Positions 7,188 through 12,217 of a stretch of 12,217 bases of DNA are shown here, piece by piece; the stretch's first letter is position 1; every line of letters starts with the position of its first letter. Below the pieces are notes generated by a model. The model made no database searches. It was not told the origin of the DNA and saw nothing but the letters and a program-made list of their open reading frames with translations. The position numbers were made by a program, and so were the translations under genes. This DNA is from Cytophagaceae bacterium (GTDB lineage: Bacteria > Bacteroidota > Bacteroidia > Cytophagales > Spirosomataceae), in contig CANHKE010000011.1 in the NCBI GenBank assembly GCA_947461155.1, positions 1-12,217 of the forward strand. Reading direction: 5' to 3'.

Positions 7188-8642
7188 ATGATTAATATAT
7201 TTACCAATTCCCGTCCATACGCAAATAAAACAGCTATCATATCTGACGGAAAATCGTTTAGCTATTCCGAATTACACCAGTCGGCAAATGAATTTGCCTA
7301 CACGCTTTTAGCTGGAAAACCGGATTTATCCGAAGCGCGCGTGGCGTTCATGGTGCAACCAGGTTTTGATTATGTGCGGGTGCAATGGGGGATTTGGCAG
7401 GCAGGAGGCATCGTAGTTCCACTTTGTTTGAGTTATCCGATACCATCCTTGCGCTATACCATCGAAAATTCGGGCGCAAGTATTTTGGTTGTTTCTCCTG
7501 AATTTGAAGACTTAATGAAAGATTTAGCAACCGAATTGGGTTGTCGGTTCATTGTCCTTGGTAAAAATGAAGGTGGAAAAGCGCAAAATTTGCCTGAAAT
7601 CGAGGATTCTCGAGGGGCGATGATATTGTATACCAGCGGAACTACCAATTTACCCAAAGGCGTTGTCAGCACCCATGCGAATTTGAACGCCCAAATTGGT
7701 GCATTAATCGACGCATGGACATGGACTTCAGCGGACGCAACCGTTTGCGTACTTCCCTTGCATCATGTACATGGCGTGGTCAATGTCGTGTCTTGTTCAT
7801 TATGGGCGGGGGCAACCTGTGAGTTTATGCCAAATTTTAGCGAAAAGGCCATATTTGACCTGATTACGGAAGCGCGAATTAATGTGTTTATGGCGGTGCC
7901 AACGATCTATTTTAAACTCATCAACTATTGGGAATCGCAATCTGAGGTAACTCAAGGACTTTTGACCGCTGCATTGGCCAAATTACGCTTGATGATATCG
8001 GGATCAGCGGCATTACCCGTTTCGGTGATGGAGCGCTGGCAAACCATATCCACACATTTACTATTGGAACGCTACGGCATGACGGAAATAGGCATGGCTT
8101 TGAGCAATCCATACGATGGACCACGCGTCGCGGGACATGTGGGTTATCCGCTTCCAGGCGTATCCGTTCGCTTATCGGAGGAAGGAGAAATTCAAGTAAA
8201 AGGCGCGAATGTCTTTAAAGAATATTGGCAAAAACCGGAATCAACGGCCGAATCATTCACGGAGGACGGTTGGTTTAAAACAGGCGACATAGCCGCCATC
8301 GACGAATTAGGGGGCTACCGAATTCTAGGACGTAACTCGGTAGACATCATAAAATCAGGAGGATATAAAATTTCAGCCTTAGAAATCGAGGAAATTTTGC
8401 GTCAATATCCGGGCATCAACGATTGTTCGGTTGTGGGCTTACCCAATGATGAGTGGGGCGAATTGGTTGCTGCAGCCATTGTCACGCAAGGGCAAATCGA
8501 TGAAAAAGCATTAAATACGTGGATGCGGGAGCAAATGCCCGCCTACAAAACGCCACGCAAATACCTTTCTGTGAGCGAATTACCACGCAATGCGATGGGA
8601 AAAGTAACTAAAAAAGATGTTGTTAAATTAATGGAAAACTAA
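7188..8642 (+). CDS. matB: Malonyl-CoA synthetase (MatB/ACSF3-type acyl-CoA synthetase)
   Basis: ANL-superfamily adenylating enzyme, 484 residues. It would convert malonate (perhaps also methylmalonate), ATP and CoA to malonyl-CoA, AMP and PPi in the cytosol. The ATP-binding P-loop YTSGTTNLPKG is at 148-158. PLHHVHG (190-196), ERYGMTEIGMALSNP and GYPLPGV are the forms typical of MatB and human ACSF3, not of acetyl- or long-chain acyl-CoA synthetases. GWFKTGDIA and GRNSVDIIKSGGYKISALEIEE mark the hinge and the start of the C-terminal domain. The catalytic lysine is K472 in NAMGKVTKKD. Start ATG 7188 is fixed because the codon just before it is an in-frame TGA; no clear ribosome binding site is visible. 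The stop is separated by one base from madL, and the two carrier genes downstream make malonate the most likely substrate. No malonyl-CoA decarboxylase (MatA) gene is present in the window. Confidence 0.9.
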   Translation: MINIFTNSRPYANKTAIISDGKSFSYSELHQSANEFAYTLLAGKPDLSEARVAFMVQPGFDYVRVQWGIWQAGGIVVPLCLSYPIPSLRYTIENSGASILVVSPEFEDLMKDLATELGCRFIVLGKNEGGKAQNLPEIEDSRGAMILYTSGTTNLPKGVVSTHANLNAQIGALIDAWTWTSADATVCVLPLHHVHGVVNVVSCSLWAGATCEFMPNFSEKAIFDLITEARINVFMAVPTIYFKLINYWESQSEVTQGLLTAALAKLRLMISGSAALPVSVMERWQTISTHLLLERYGMTEIGMALSNPYDGPRVAGHVGYPLPGVSVRLSEEGEIQVKGANVFKEYWQKPESTAESFTEDGWFKTGDIAAIDELGGYRILGRNSVDIIKSGGYKISALEIEEILRQYPGINDCSVVGLPNDEWGELVAAAIVTQGQIDEKALNTWMREQMPAYKTPRKYLSVSELPRNAMGKVTKKDVVKLMEN

Positions 8643-8643
8643 T

Positions 8644-9000
8644 ATGCTATTACGCGGAGTGGCCTTGTTGGCCGGTTGTTTTATTACAGGTCAATTAGTA
8701 GGTGAAACCTTAGGTCGTTTATTGGGCATTGAAGCCAACGTCGGTGGCGTCGGCTTTGCCATGTTATTTTTAATTCTTGCTCAAAACGAGCTCGAAAAAC
8801 GGAATCTCTTTCATGTCGAAATGGGTGAGGGCATCGTTTTTTGGAGTAAAATGTACATTCCCATCATTGTGGCGATGTCGGCAATTCAAAATGTCCGCGT
8901 CGCATTCACGAATGGCATGCTGGCTGTTTTAGCAGGCATTATTCCGGTGGCGATTTGTCTGGTATTCATGCCGATTTTGGCCAATAAAAATCAGCGCTAA
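8644..9000 (+). CDS. madL: Malonate transporter subunit MadL
   Basis: A 118-residue integral membrane protein with about four hydrophobic segments. It matches the MadL subunit of the two-component malonate carrier MadLM, first known from the malonate-fermenting Malonomonas rubra. Recognisable features are the N-terminal GVALLAGCFITGQLVGETLG, the central GVGFAMLFLILAQ and KMYIPIIVAMSAIQNV. It would form the inner-membrane carrier with MadM. It starts one base after the matB stop (TAATATG at 8640-8646) and ends one base before madM with the same TAATATG arrangement, so translation is likely coupled across all three genes. It is intact. Its carrier function depends on MadM, which is interrupted. 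Confidence 0.9.
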   Translation: MLLRGVALLAGCFITGQLVGETLGRLLGIEANVGGVGFAMLFLILAQNELEKRNLFHVEMGEGIVFWSKMYIPIIVAMSAIQNVRVAFTNGMLAVLAGIIPVAICLVFMPILANKNQR

Positions 9001-9001
9001 T

Positions 9002-9760
9002 ATGGACTATATCATCACATTATTGGATAAAAATGGATTGATGGTGGCCTTTTTAGTTACGGGAATCATCATGTTTGCGTCAGAAGGAATTTCCAAATTC
9101 CTGTTTCGGAAAAAAATACCGGGATCGGCGATTGCGATATTTGCTGGATTAGTATTGGCCTATTTTGCGGGGGTGCTTACCGAAGGCAAAAATGGTATTG
9201 CGGATTTAACAGGGTAGAGCGGGTTTAAACAAATGGGAGGACCGGTATTTCGAGATTTTGCGATTGTGTCAACGGCGATGGGGGCCAGTTTTGCGGTCAT
9301 TAAGAAGACAGGATTAGTGGGGATTTTATCCTTATTCTTAGGGGTTATCTTGTCATTTGTCAGTGGAGCATTACTTGCCTATTCCTTTGGCATAACGGAT
9401 GCGGAAAGTTTAGCCACGATCGGAGCGGGGGCTTGCACGTTTGTGGTGGGTCCTGTAACCGGGACAGCTGTAGGAGCGAGTTCGGATATTATTGCCATTA
9501 GCATCGGTGCTGGCGTGATTAAGTCGATCTTAGTGACGATTGGAACACCATTAATCGCGAAATACATAGGATTAGATAATCCAAAATCCGCCATGGTTTT
9601 TGGCGGTTTGATGGGAACGACGAGTGGAACCGCGGCTGGTCTCGCGGCAACGGATCCCAAATTAGTGCCTTATGGCGCAATGACGGCTACGTTTTATACC
9701 GGATTGGGATGTTTGATGTGTCCGTCAATCTTATATTTTGCACTAAAGGCTATTTGTTAG
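9002..9760 (+). pseudogene. madM: Malonate transporter subunit MadM, interrupted by an in-frame amber codon
   Basis: The larger, multi-helix membrane subunit of the MadLM malonate carrier, 252 codons including one internal TAG at codon 72. This agrees with the family length of about 250. The part before the stop (71 residues, MDYIITLLDKNG to GIADLTG) and the part after it (SGFKQ then MGGPVFRDFAIV to FALKAIC) are in the same frame. Both keep MadM motifs: GSAIAIFAGLVLAYFAGV, GGPVFRDFAIVSTA, GAGACTFVVGPVTG, MVFGGLMGTTSGTAAGLAATDP and TATFYTGLGC. From memory of family members, the region aligns without insertion or deletion, with the TAG replacing a single hydrophobic residue. This points to one substitution (for example TTG to TAG), a sequencing error, or readthrough. 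ATG at 9233 could start a 175-residue fragment lacking the first helices, but it has no good ribosome binding site. The natural end is also TAG. Confidence 0.85.
9215..9217 (+). other. Internal amber codon in madM
   Basis: The reading frame is GAT TTA ACA GGG TAG AGC GGG TTT AAA CAA ATG. The codons on both sides are in frame with conserved MadM sequence, so no frameshift is needed to explain the break. Confidence 0.9.
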
Positions 9761-9838
9761 TACGTCGACTACCACAAAAATGAAAACTAATTCTACAAGA
9801 AAAGTAGATACGATTAAAACCCGAAATCAATAAATCAA

Positions 9839-10471
9839 ATGAATATAACCATAATAGGAGCGTCGGGTGGAATAGGTCTAGAAACGGTAAAAAGAGGATT
9901 AAATAGAAATCATTCAATTACGACCCTTTCTCGATCTAAAATTGACATCGAAGAAAATAAATCGTTAAAAATAATCATTGGTGATGCTACTAATAAAACG
10001 GACATTTTAAAATCTATCGAACAGGCAGAAGCGATAATTGTGACATTGGGCACTAGTAAGAATATGAAAACGACTAGCCTTTTTTCAGATTTCGCAAAAT
10101 TAATCGTTGAAATACATAGCGAAAATAAAATAGATGTTCCATTTATTTTTGTTACTGGATTTGGAGCTGGAGAAAGTAAAAATTATGTTTCTTGGTTAGT
10201 AAAGATGTTTTTAAAATACATTTTAAATGATGTTTATGCTGACAAAACTAAAATGGAAGAAATTATCACTGAATCAGATCTAAATTGGACAGTTGTTAGG
10301 CCAGGAAGATTATTTGATAAGGAATTGACAGAACAATACCGTGTTGAAAACACATTATTTAAAGGAATTAATATAGGTGGAATCAATAGAGCAGATGTAG
10401 CAGACTTTTTAATAAAACAATCTGAAAATCAAACTGAAGTAAAAAAGTACATTGGAATATCTGAGAAATAG
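9839..10471 (+). CDS. NAD(P)-binding protein, atypical SDR (NmrA-like)
   Basis: A 210-residue cytosolic Rossmann-fold protein of the NAD(P)H-binding/NmrA-like group. The dinucleotide motif IIGASGGIGLETV (GxSGGxG) lies at residues 4-16, and the second strand ends with TTLSRS, typical of NADP preference. VTLGTS and FVTGFGAGES mark strands 4 and 5. NWTVVRPGRLFD is the usual atypical-SDR segment, and INRADVADFLI the C-terminal helix. There is no clear YxxxK catalytic pair, so it may be a sensor or a reductase of unknown substrate. Base composition differs from its neighbours: 98 G or C in the 300 bases 9841-10140, with A/T-ending codons dominant, which suggests recent transfer. It starts 78 bases after madM with an A-rich leader and is probably its own unit. 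Stop TAG; the next gene is convergent. Confidence 0.85.
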   Translation: MNITIIGASGGIGLETVKRGLNRNHSITTLSRSKIDIEENKSLKIIIGDATNKTDILKSIEQAEAIIVTLGTSKNMKTTSLFSDFAKLIVEIHSENKIDVPFIFVTGFGAGESKNYVSWLVKMFLKYILNDVYADKTKMEEIITESDLNWTVVRPGRLFDKELTEQYRVENTLFKGINIGGINRADVADFLIKQSENQTEVKKYIGISEK

Positions 10472-10495
10472 AATCAGATAAAAATCACATGCGAT

Positions 10496-10546
10496 TCCGG
10501 AGTTATTCCCTCCGGACTTACTCCCTTCGGACTCCGGACTCCAGAC
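10496..10546. repeat. CCGGA-rich hairpin and heptamer-like repeats between convergent genes
   Basis: A perfect 7-bp stem (TCCGGAG 10496-10502, CTCCGGA 10510-10516) with a 7-base loop lies between two convergent genes. Read on the minus strand from the stop of the membrane protein gene, the sequence also falls into 7-base units: gtctgga, gtccgga, gtccgaa, then after a one-base slip ggagtaa, gtccgga. It could act as a two-way transcription stop, but there is no T tract on either side. Confidence 0.55.
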
Positions 10547-10833
10547 TACCGTGCCAGAGCACGTAACCCACTCCCAATCGCCATCACTAACCCATACAAA
10601 GTAAAAGCGAGCGTATATAATCCATCCGCTTCCGTTTGACCATATAGGTGGTAAGGCGCAAAGATGAAGCCCAAGCAGCTCACAAATAAAATACTGATGA
10701 GCGCAATTTTTAGCCAATTCGACCGACGTGATTTTTTCATGGCGAAAGCCAATAAAATGCCTTCGCTGACATAGGCGAAAATAAAAACGACCATGAAGCA
10801 GGCCAATAACGATTTGATTGATTGTGTGATCAT
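10546..10833 (-). CDS. Small three-helix membrane protein of unknown function
   Basis: A 95-residue protein with three predicted membrane segments: about residues 9-32 (LLACFMVVFIFAYVSEG onward), 40-58 (WLKIALISILFVSCLGFIF) and 72-90 (LYTLAFTLYGLVMAIGSGL). A basic loop KKSRRSN lies between the first two, suggesting that loop is cytoplasmic. I do not recognise the family. I prefer this frame over a longer overlapping minus-strand frame (10409-10897) because that one encodes an irregular, low-quality protein, while this one has coherent helices and charge distribution. The start follows an A-rich leader (AAAAAAGCAAAAATT). A TAGCTTTG box about 22 bases upstream matches the Bacteroidota -7 element. 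It is divergent from the WYL regulator, which may control it. The TAG stop abuts a heptamer-like repeat. Confidence 0.7.
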   Translation of the reverse strand: MITQSIKSLLACFMVVFIFAYVSEGILLAFAMKKSRRSNWLKIALISILFVSCLGFIFAPYHLYGQTEADGLYTLAFTLYGLVMAIGSGLRALAR

Positions 10834-10855
10834 AATTTTTGCTTTTTTGTTGGTA

Positions 10856-10863
10856 CAAAGCTA
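10856..10863 (-). promoter_or_regulatory. Putative -7 element for the membrane protein gene
   Basis: On the minus strand the sequence TAGCTTTG matches the Bacteroidota -7 consensus TAnnTTTG exactly and lies 22 bases before the ATG. The nearest TTG that could serve as a -33 box is about 28 bases further upstream, which is longer than usual, so the call is tentative. Confidence 0.4.
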
Positions 10864-10871
10864 GGATAGCC

Positions 10872-10892
10872 GACCGCCACCATTTGGCGGTC
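10872..10892. promoter_or_regulatory. Perfect palindrome between divergent genes, candidate regulator operator
   Basis: GACCGCCA (10872-10879) and TGGCGGTC (10885-10892) form a perfect 8-bp inverted repeat around a 5-base centre. The 21-bp site lies midway between the membrane protein gene and the WYL regulator gene. It overlaps the putative -33 box of the regulator promoter, a position that would suit autorepression and control of the divergent gene. It could instead form an RNA hairpin, but it has no T tract. Confidence 0.5.
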
Positions 10893-10914
10893 AACAAGAA
10901 ATTTCATAGCTTTA
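10883..10914 (+). promoter_or_regulatory. Putative promoter of the WYL regulator gene
   Basis: TTTG at 10883-10886 and TAGCTTTA at 10907-10914 are separated by 20 bases, resembling the Bacteroidota -33/-7 pair (TTTG and TAnnTTTG) with one mismatch in the last base. The -7 box ends only 9 bases before the ATG, so the transcript would have a very short leader. Confidence 0.35.
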
Positions 10915-10923
10915 AGAAAAAAA

Positions 10924-11991
10924 ATGCTCGCGACGGACCGACTGAAAATATTGAATGGCTTGTTTCTTCAAAAGGCGTTTGCTGTGAATTTGGCAGGCGT
11001 TTCCTCCTTTTTACTGGATGAGCATGACATGGCTGGCTATAGCGAACGAACGTTTAATCGGGATATTCGCGAATTAAAGGAATTGCTAAAATCCCGTTAC
11101 CCAACGCTCCAAGATCGTGATGGGGAGTTGTTGCGCTTTTCACGCGCGACAGGCAATTACAACTATGTGCGCGATGACATCAGTGCTTTCCCGACGTTTT
11201 CGGATCGCGAATTGAACCAAATCGCTTCTTCCATTGAGGCCAATAAGCATTTATTTTCCGGAGGAGCAGGTGAGGGGGTTGTCAATAAATTACGCGCGAT
11301 CGCATTGGAAAACACCTTATCGCAATACCACGAAGTATTACCGTGGTCGGCCATTGAACTTGTCAAAGACGGTGCACGCTCCGGATCAGATTTAATGCCG
11401 ATTATCTTGGAAAACATTTATGCCAAACGCGTCGTCACATTCACACACCAAGGTTTATCCACCCATTCGAAACAAAAACAAATCCTGGGATTTCCAGTGT
11501 TACTCAAAGAATACAATAATGGCTGGTATACCGGCTGGTACGTTCTTTTCCAACCGGTTGACAAGAGCGAAACGCACCTACAAATAGCGCTTGACAAACT
11601 TCAATTATTTGCCCTCGACCGCATCGTGCATGTCATCCCGGCGCAAGAACAACCGCGCGTGCGGATACATCCGGATTTTAGGCCAACGGACTATTTCAAG
11701 GATTGTTTGGGCTTGTTTAGAAGTAAAAGCCTACAGGCGAACCCAATACGGTGTCAGCTTGCCAAAGATAGCTGGATGCTGAACTACATCGAAAAATACC
11801 CCATTCATGCAAGCCAGGAAATCATGCCAACATATGATGCTGCTGTCGTAGTAAACCTACACTTGGAGATTGACCAAGAGGTTGAAAATTTTTTTCTGCG
11901 CTATGCGCAAGAAATTCGGGTATTGGAACCGAAGGAGCTAGTGGACCAGATTAAAAAAGGATTGAAAAGGGGGCAGGAGGTTTATAACTAA
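10924..11991 (+). CDS. WYL-domain helix-turn-helix transcriptional regulator
   Basis: A 355-residue cytoplasmic DNA-binding regulator. The N-terminal winged helix-turn-helix covers about residues 1-60, with the recognition helix in YSERTFNRDIREL (39-51). A WYL domain covers about 120-235, with the signature NGWYTGWYVLF, in which W205-Y206-V207 takes the WYL position, followed by the LDKLQLFALDRI strand. A C-terminal WCX extension covers about 300-350 (AAVVVNLHLEI to LEPKELVDQIKKGLK). WYL domains bind small ligands or nucleic acids and are often linked to DNA damage or phage-defence regulation; the signal here is unknown. The start at 10924 is supported by a run of A before it and by the family-like opening DRLKILNGLFL. 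It is divergent from a small membrane protein across a palindromic site. Its TAA stop overlaps the end of the convergent antitoxin-like gene by 4 bases. Confidence 0.9.
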   Translation: MLATDRLKILNGLFLQKAFAVNLAGVSSFLLDEHDMAGYSERTFNRDIRELKELLKSRYPTLQDRDGELLRFSRATGNYNYVRDDISAFPTFSDRELNQIASSIEANKHLFSGGAGEGVVNKLRAIALENTLSQYHEVLPWSAIELVKDGARSGSDLMPIILENIYAKRVVTFTHQGLSTHSKQKQILGFPVLLKEYNNGWYTGWYVLFQPVDKSETHLQIALDKLQLFALDRIVHVIPAQEQPRVRIHPDFRPTDYFKDCLGLFRSKSLQANPIRCQLAKDSWMLNYIEKYPIHASQEIMPTYDAAVVVNLHLEIDQEVENFFLRYAQEIRVLEPKELVDQIKKGLKRGQEVYN

Positions 11992-12217
11992 ATAAACACC
12001 TCCGCTGGCAATTGAAAAAAATCTCGCAAACGCTGAGCCATCTTTAAAGTAATTTCCCTCTTTCCCGAAAGAACGGCAGACACATGACCTTTAGAACCAA
12101 TCAAAGGAATTAAATCCTTAGATTTAATTCCCATTTCATTCATTTTAAGAATAATCACTTGAAGTGGGTCCATATTAAGAAAGGGAAAATTTCGATCATC
12201 GTAATCCTTAATCAGAA
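11988..12217 (-). CDS. HigA-type XRE-family antitoxin/regulator, 5'-truncated by the window edge
   Basis: The minus-strand frame stays open through the right edge. The residues before the internal ATG at 12173 (LIKDYDDRNFPFLN) match the region that precedes the DNA-binding domain in HigA/YgjM-type proteins (usually 120-130 residues). The visible part is therefore the C-terminal half, and 12173 is not the true start. The helix-turn-helix reads DPLQVIILKMNEMGIKSKDL, then IGSKGHVSAVLSGKREIT, then LKMAQRLRDFFQLPAEVFI, all family-typical. In HigBA modules the toxin gene lies upstream of the antitoxin, which here means just right of the window. Without it I cannot say whether this is a working toxin-antitoxin pair. 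The stop TAG overlaps the TAA of the convergent WYL gene, leaving no room for a terminator. Confidence 0.8.
   Translation of the reverse strand, partial: LIKDYDDRNFPFLNMDPLQVIILKMNEMGIKSKDLIPLIGSKGHVSAVLSGKREITLKMAQRLRDFFQLPAEVFI

Noticed and set aside
9215..9217. Pyrrolysine at the amber codon
   Set aside because: MadM is not a known pyrrolysine protein, Bacteroidota generally lack the pathway, and TAG is the normal stop of several genes here.
9215..9235. Frameshift as the cause of the madM break
   Set aside because: The two parts are in the same frame and the stretch aligns codon for codon with the family as I recall it, so only the TAG needs explaining.
9792..9808. Small inverted repeat TCTAC/GTAGA upstream of the NAD(P)-binding gene
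   Set aside because: A 5-bp stem with a 7-base loop is too short to distinguish from chance in AT-rich sequence.
10409..10897. Long minus-strand open frame of 162 codons overlapping the NAD(P)-binding gene end and the small membrane gene
   Set aside because: The protein is rich in Trp, Cys, His and Tyr in an irregular order, overlaps two better genes, and includes the intergenic repeat. The 95-residue frame inside it has coherent membrane helices.

Overview
The window reads as a Bacteroidota chromosome, probably from the Cytophagales and possibly Aquirufa-like. The lineage is inferred from gene content: a Tat-signal Gfo/Idh/MocA oxidoreductase, a long secreted PIG-L deacetylase, a GH30 glycosidase and a SulP transporter. 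It also fits the A-rich leaders in place of clear Shine-Dalgarno sites, and -7 boxes resembling the Bacteroidota TAnnTTTG element. No rRNA or tRNA is present to test this. No stretch longer than 300 bases lacks a gene.

Layout: (1) 1-1304 is the 3' part of a SulP anion transporter, closed by a clear intrinsic terminator. (2) 1377-6651 is a co-directional glycan-processing group: a secreted GH30 glycosidase, a Tat-targeted Gfo/Idh/MocA oxidoreductase, and an 818-residue secreted PIG-L deacetylase whose start overlaps the oxidoreductase stop. (3) 6644-7187 holds a small Dabb-domain gene (6800-7096) between heptanucleotide repeat arrays and a REP-like double palindrome. (4) 7188-9760 is a tightly packed malonate operon: a MatB/ACSF3-type malonyl-CoA synthetase, then MadL and MadM, the two subunits of the malonate carrier. 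MadM is broken by one in-frame amber codon. (5) 9839-10471 is an AT-rich NAD(P)-binding gene that looks foreign. (6) 10546-11991 is a divergent pair, a three-helix membrane protein and a WYL-domain regulator, separated by a palindrome that could be an operator. (7) At the right edge, the C-terminal part of a HigA-type antitoxin lies convergent with the WYL gene and shares 4 bases with it.

How the genes fit together: the malonate genes would import malonate and activate it to malonyl-CoA, probably for fatty acid synthesis, since no decarboxylase is visible. The amber codon suggests this strain is losing carrier function, or reads through the codon. The glycan genes would cleave and modify sugars outside the cytoplasm.

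The most unusual structure is a set of 7-bp tandem repeat arrays (unit types GACGTTA, GACAACT/GATTACT, GAGTAGA). They begin exactly at the 3' ends of consecutive genes and supply the stop codons of at least three of them.
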